A DNA stretch of 64,000 nucleotides from Patella vulgata (taxonomy: Eukaryota > Mollusca > Gastropoda > Patellidae), in NCBI RefSeq assembly GCF_932274485.2, contig NC_065880.2, forward strand, positions 8,037,695 through 8,101,694, in the 5' to 3' direction. The number at the start of each line of letters is the position of its first letter. Position 1 is the stretch's first letter. Made by a program: the position numbers and the translations under genes. A model generated the notes under the pieces. The model saw nothing but the letters and a program-made list of their open reading frames with translations, was not told the DNA's origin and did not search any database. Positions 63,175 to 64,000 of this stretch are shown piece by piece.

Positions 63175-63535
63175 TTAAAGCGGAAATTTCAAATTTTTAA
63201 GTTATATTTTTAAAATTTATTAAAATAAAGCCTTAAAATAGATGGTATCCATAAACAGTCCTACCTTGTTAAAGAATAATCCTATTAATCCTATAATTCA
63301 CTATTGCCAGTTGAGAAATTGGCAAAAATATCATTTCAACTTCAAATTCAAACGTTTGAAGATAGCTATTCCATGGTGGGGAATAGGAAAACAAGGAAGG
63401 TAATTGTGTTATTATTTCCGGTGTGAAGATTTTTAAGTGTGAGAAAGATAACCTATGATCGTATAATAGTTGAGCAAATGACATAGAAATAATTATGTTT
63501 TGACTTTCTTAGAAAATATGAAATTCTCGCTTTAA
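63175..63535 (-). mobile_element. MITE-F1 copy 2 (TTAA ends)
   Basis: TTAAAGCGGAAATTTCAAA at left and GAAATTCTCGCTTTAA at right. 361 bp, inverted relative to 43014-43373 and collinear with it. Confidence 0.85.
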
Positions 63536-64000
63536 CTTCTTACCATGCTGACTTTCTTTCCTCCTTACGATTTTGCCTTCCTTTGCGTCTTGCGATTATA
63601 CCTAGCATTACGTCGTGCGATTCTGCATTGCTTTGCGGCTTACGATGCCGTCTTGCTCTCCTTCTGATGATTCTGCCCGACTTTCGTTCTTACGATTCTA
63701 ATTATAACCAATAGGCCATCCACCCCCCTTGACGTGAAAGTTAATTTCCTTTGGTTAATTCGTCAACTAGCTATAGATATTAAATTTGTCAACTTGCCAT
63801 GCTCTACAAGTACAGAATAGATAAACCTATTGATATTTGTTTTCTCTCACTCTCTACTAATTAGGTAAATTACCCAACGTTTGAACATTACGACAGGTCG
63901 ACGTTTTAGTAAATGGTTTTACTCATAAAATACGACAGACTTTAATGTGTTTTTCTTAGAGCCATAAAAACTCGCCCTGATAGATCTGATAGATTTCAAC
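63536..64000. other. Spacer with loose ACGATTCTGC repeats
   Basis: Phrases such as TTGCGATTATACC, GTGCGATTCTGC, TTACGATGCCGTC and TTACGATTCTAATT recur every 25-40 bp from about 63560 to 63700, continuing similar phrases at 63060-63170 on the other side of MITE-F1. A degenerate array split by the MITE. Confidence 0.5.

Overview
The window is repeat-dominated animal (metazoan) DNA. The base composition is AT-rich and there are no bacterial-style gene rows. I see one convincing host gene in 64 kb, and introns and intergenic space are full of tRNA-derived SINEs, small terminal-inverted-repeat (TIR) elements and microsatellites. The SINE architecture (tRNA head, conserved central domain, short LINE-like tail, microsatellite) and a Gly/Tyr/Met-rich secreted protein of shell-matrix type suggest a mollusc, most likely a gastropod. 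That assignment is inference. I see no rRNA, no credible functional tRNA gene, no CRISPR array and no prokaryotic system.

Two SINE families, named here SINE-A and SINE-B, account for most of the recurring sequence. SINE-A is about 300 bp. Its Ser/Leu-like tRNA head starts GGTTGGATGGCCGAATGG, its central block contains TTTTCTCCGGGTCCTCCGG, and its tail is a (CT)n tract. Nearly every (GA)n or (CT)n tract in the window is a SINE-A tail. SINE-B is about 375 bp. Its head starts GTGGCTCAGTGGGTAAGAC, its central block contains GTGCACGTAAAAGATCCC, and its tail is (CATTT)n. Immediately before the tail microsatellite both families carry the same 19 nt, GGACGTTAAACCCCATTTC, which suggests one LINE mobilises both. 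Many copies keep exact 8-14 bp target-site duplications (TSDs).

Several TIR families have copies that can be compared inside the window. MITE-C (about 370-400 bp, ends CAATCTGATTAAAA, 9-bp TSDs) is at 1516, 2100, 20585, 31985 and 35471. MITE-D (about 215 bp, ends around AAGGCCARCTCA) is at 1, 23097, 27905, 30598 and 34210. Three families end in TTAA: MITE-E (38437, 51590, 54800), MITE-F with F1 nested inside it (42837, 43014, 63175), and MITE-G (7582, 22021, 57772). A 160-bp hAT-type element with an 8-bp TSD is at 46285. A 1.4-kb TIR element made of internal tandem repeats is at 49332. A broken Penelope-like retroelement (reverse transcriptase plus GIY-YIG endonuclease) at 28025-30440 splits one MITE-D copy, and a LINE 3' end at 30775 splits the neighbouring copy.

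The host gene is at about 19.6-21.4 kb on the + strand. It has a TATA box at 19614, a short 5'UTR exon ending in a GTAAGA donor at 19701/19702, and an intron of about 1.28 kb filled with SINE-A and MITE-C. Its coding exon (20980-21361) begins with the ATG directly after a TTTCTTTCAG acceptor and encodes a 126-residue secreted Gly-Tyr-Met-Ser repeat protein. A perfect GTAAGT donor follows one base after the stop. The rest of the window is layered transposon insertions, satellites and unexplained AT-rich DNA. The most interesting details are a SINE that carried its 3' flank to a new site, a SINE head inserted without body or tail, a TIR element abutting the splice acceptor, and a perfect 28-bp-stem hairpin at 34368.
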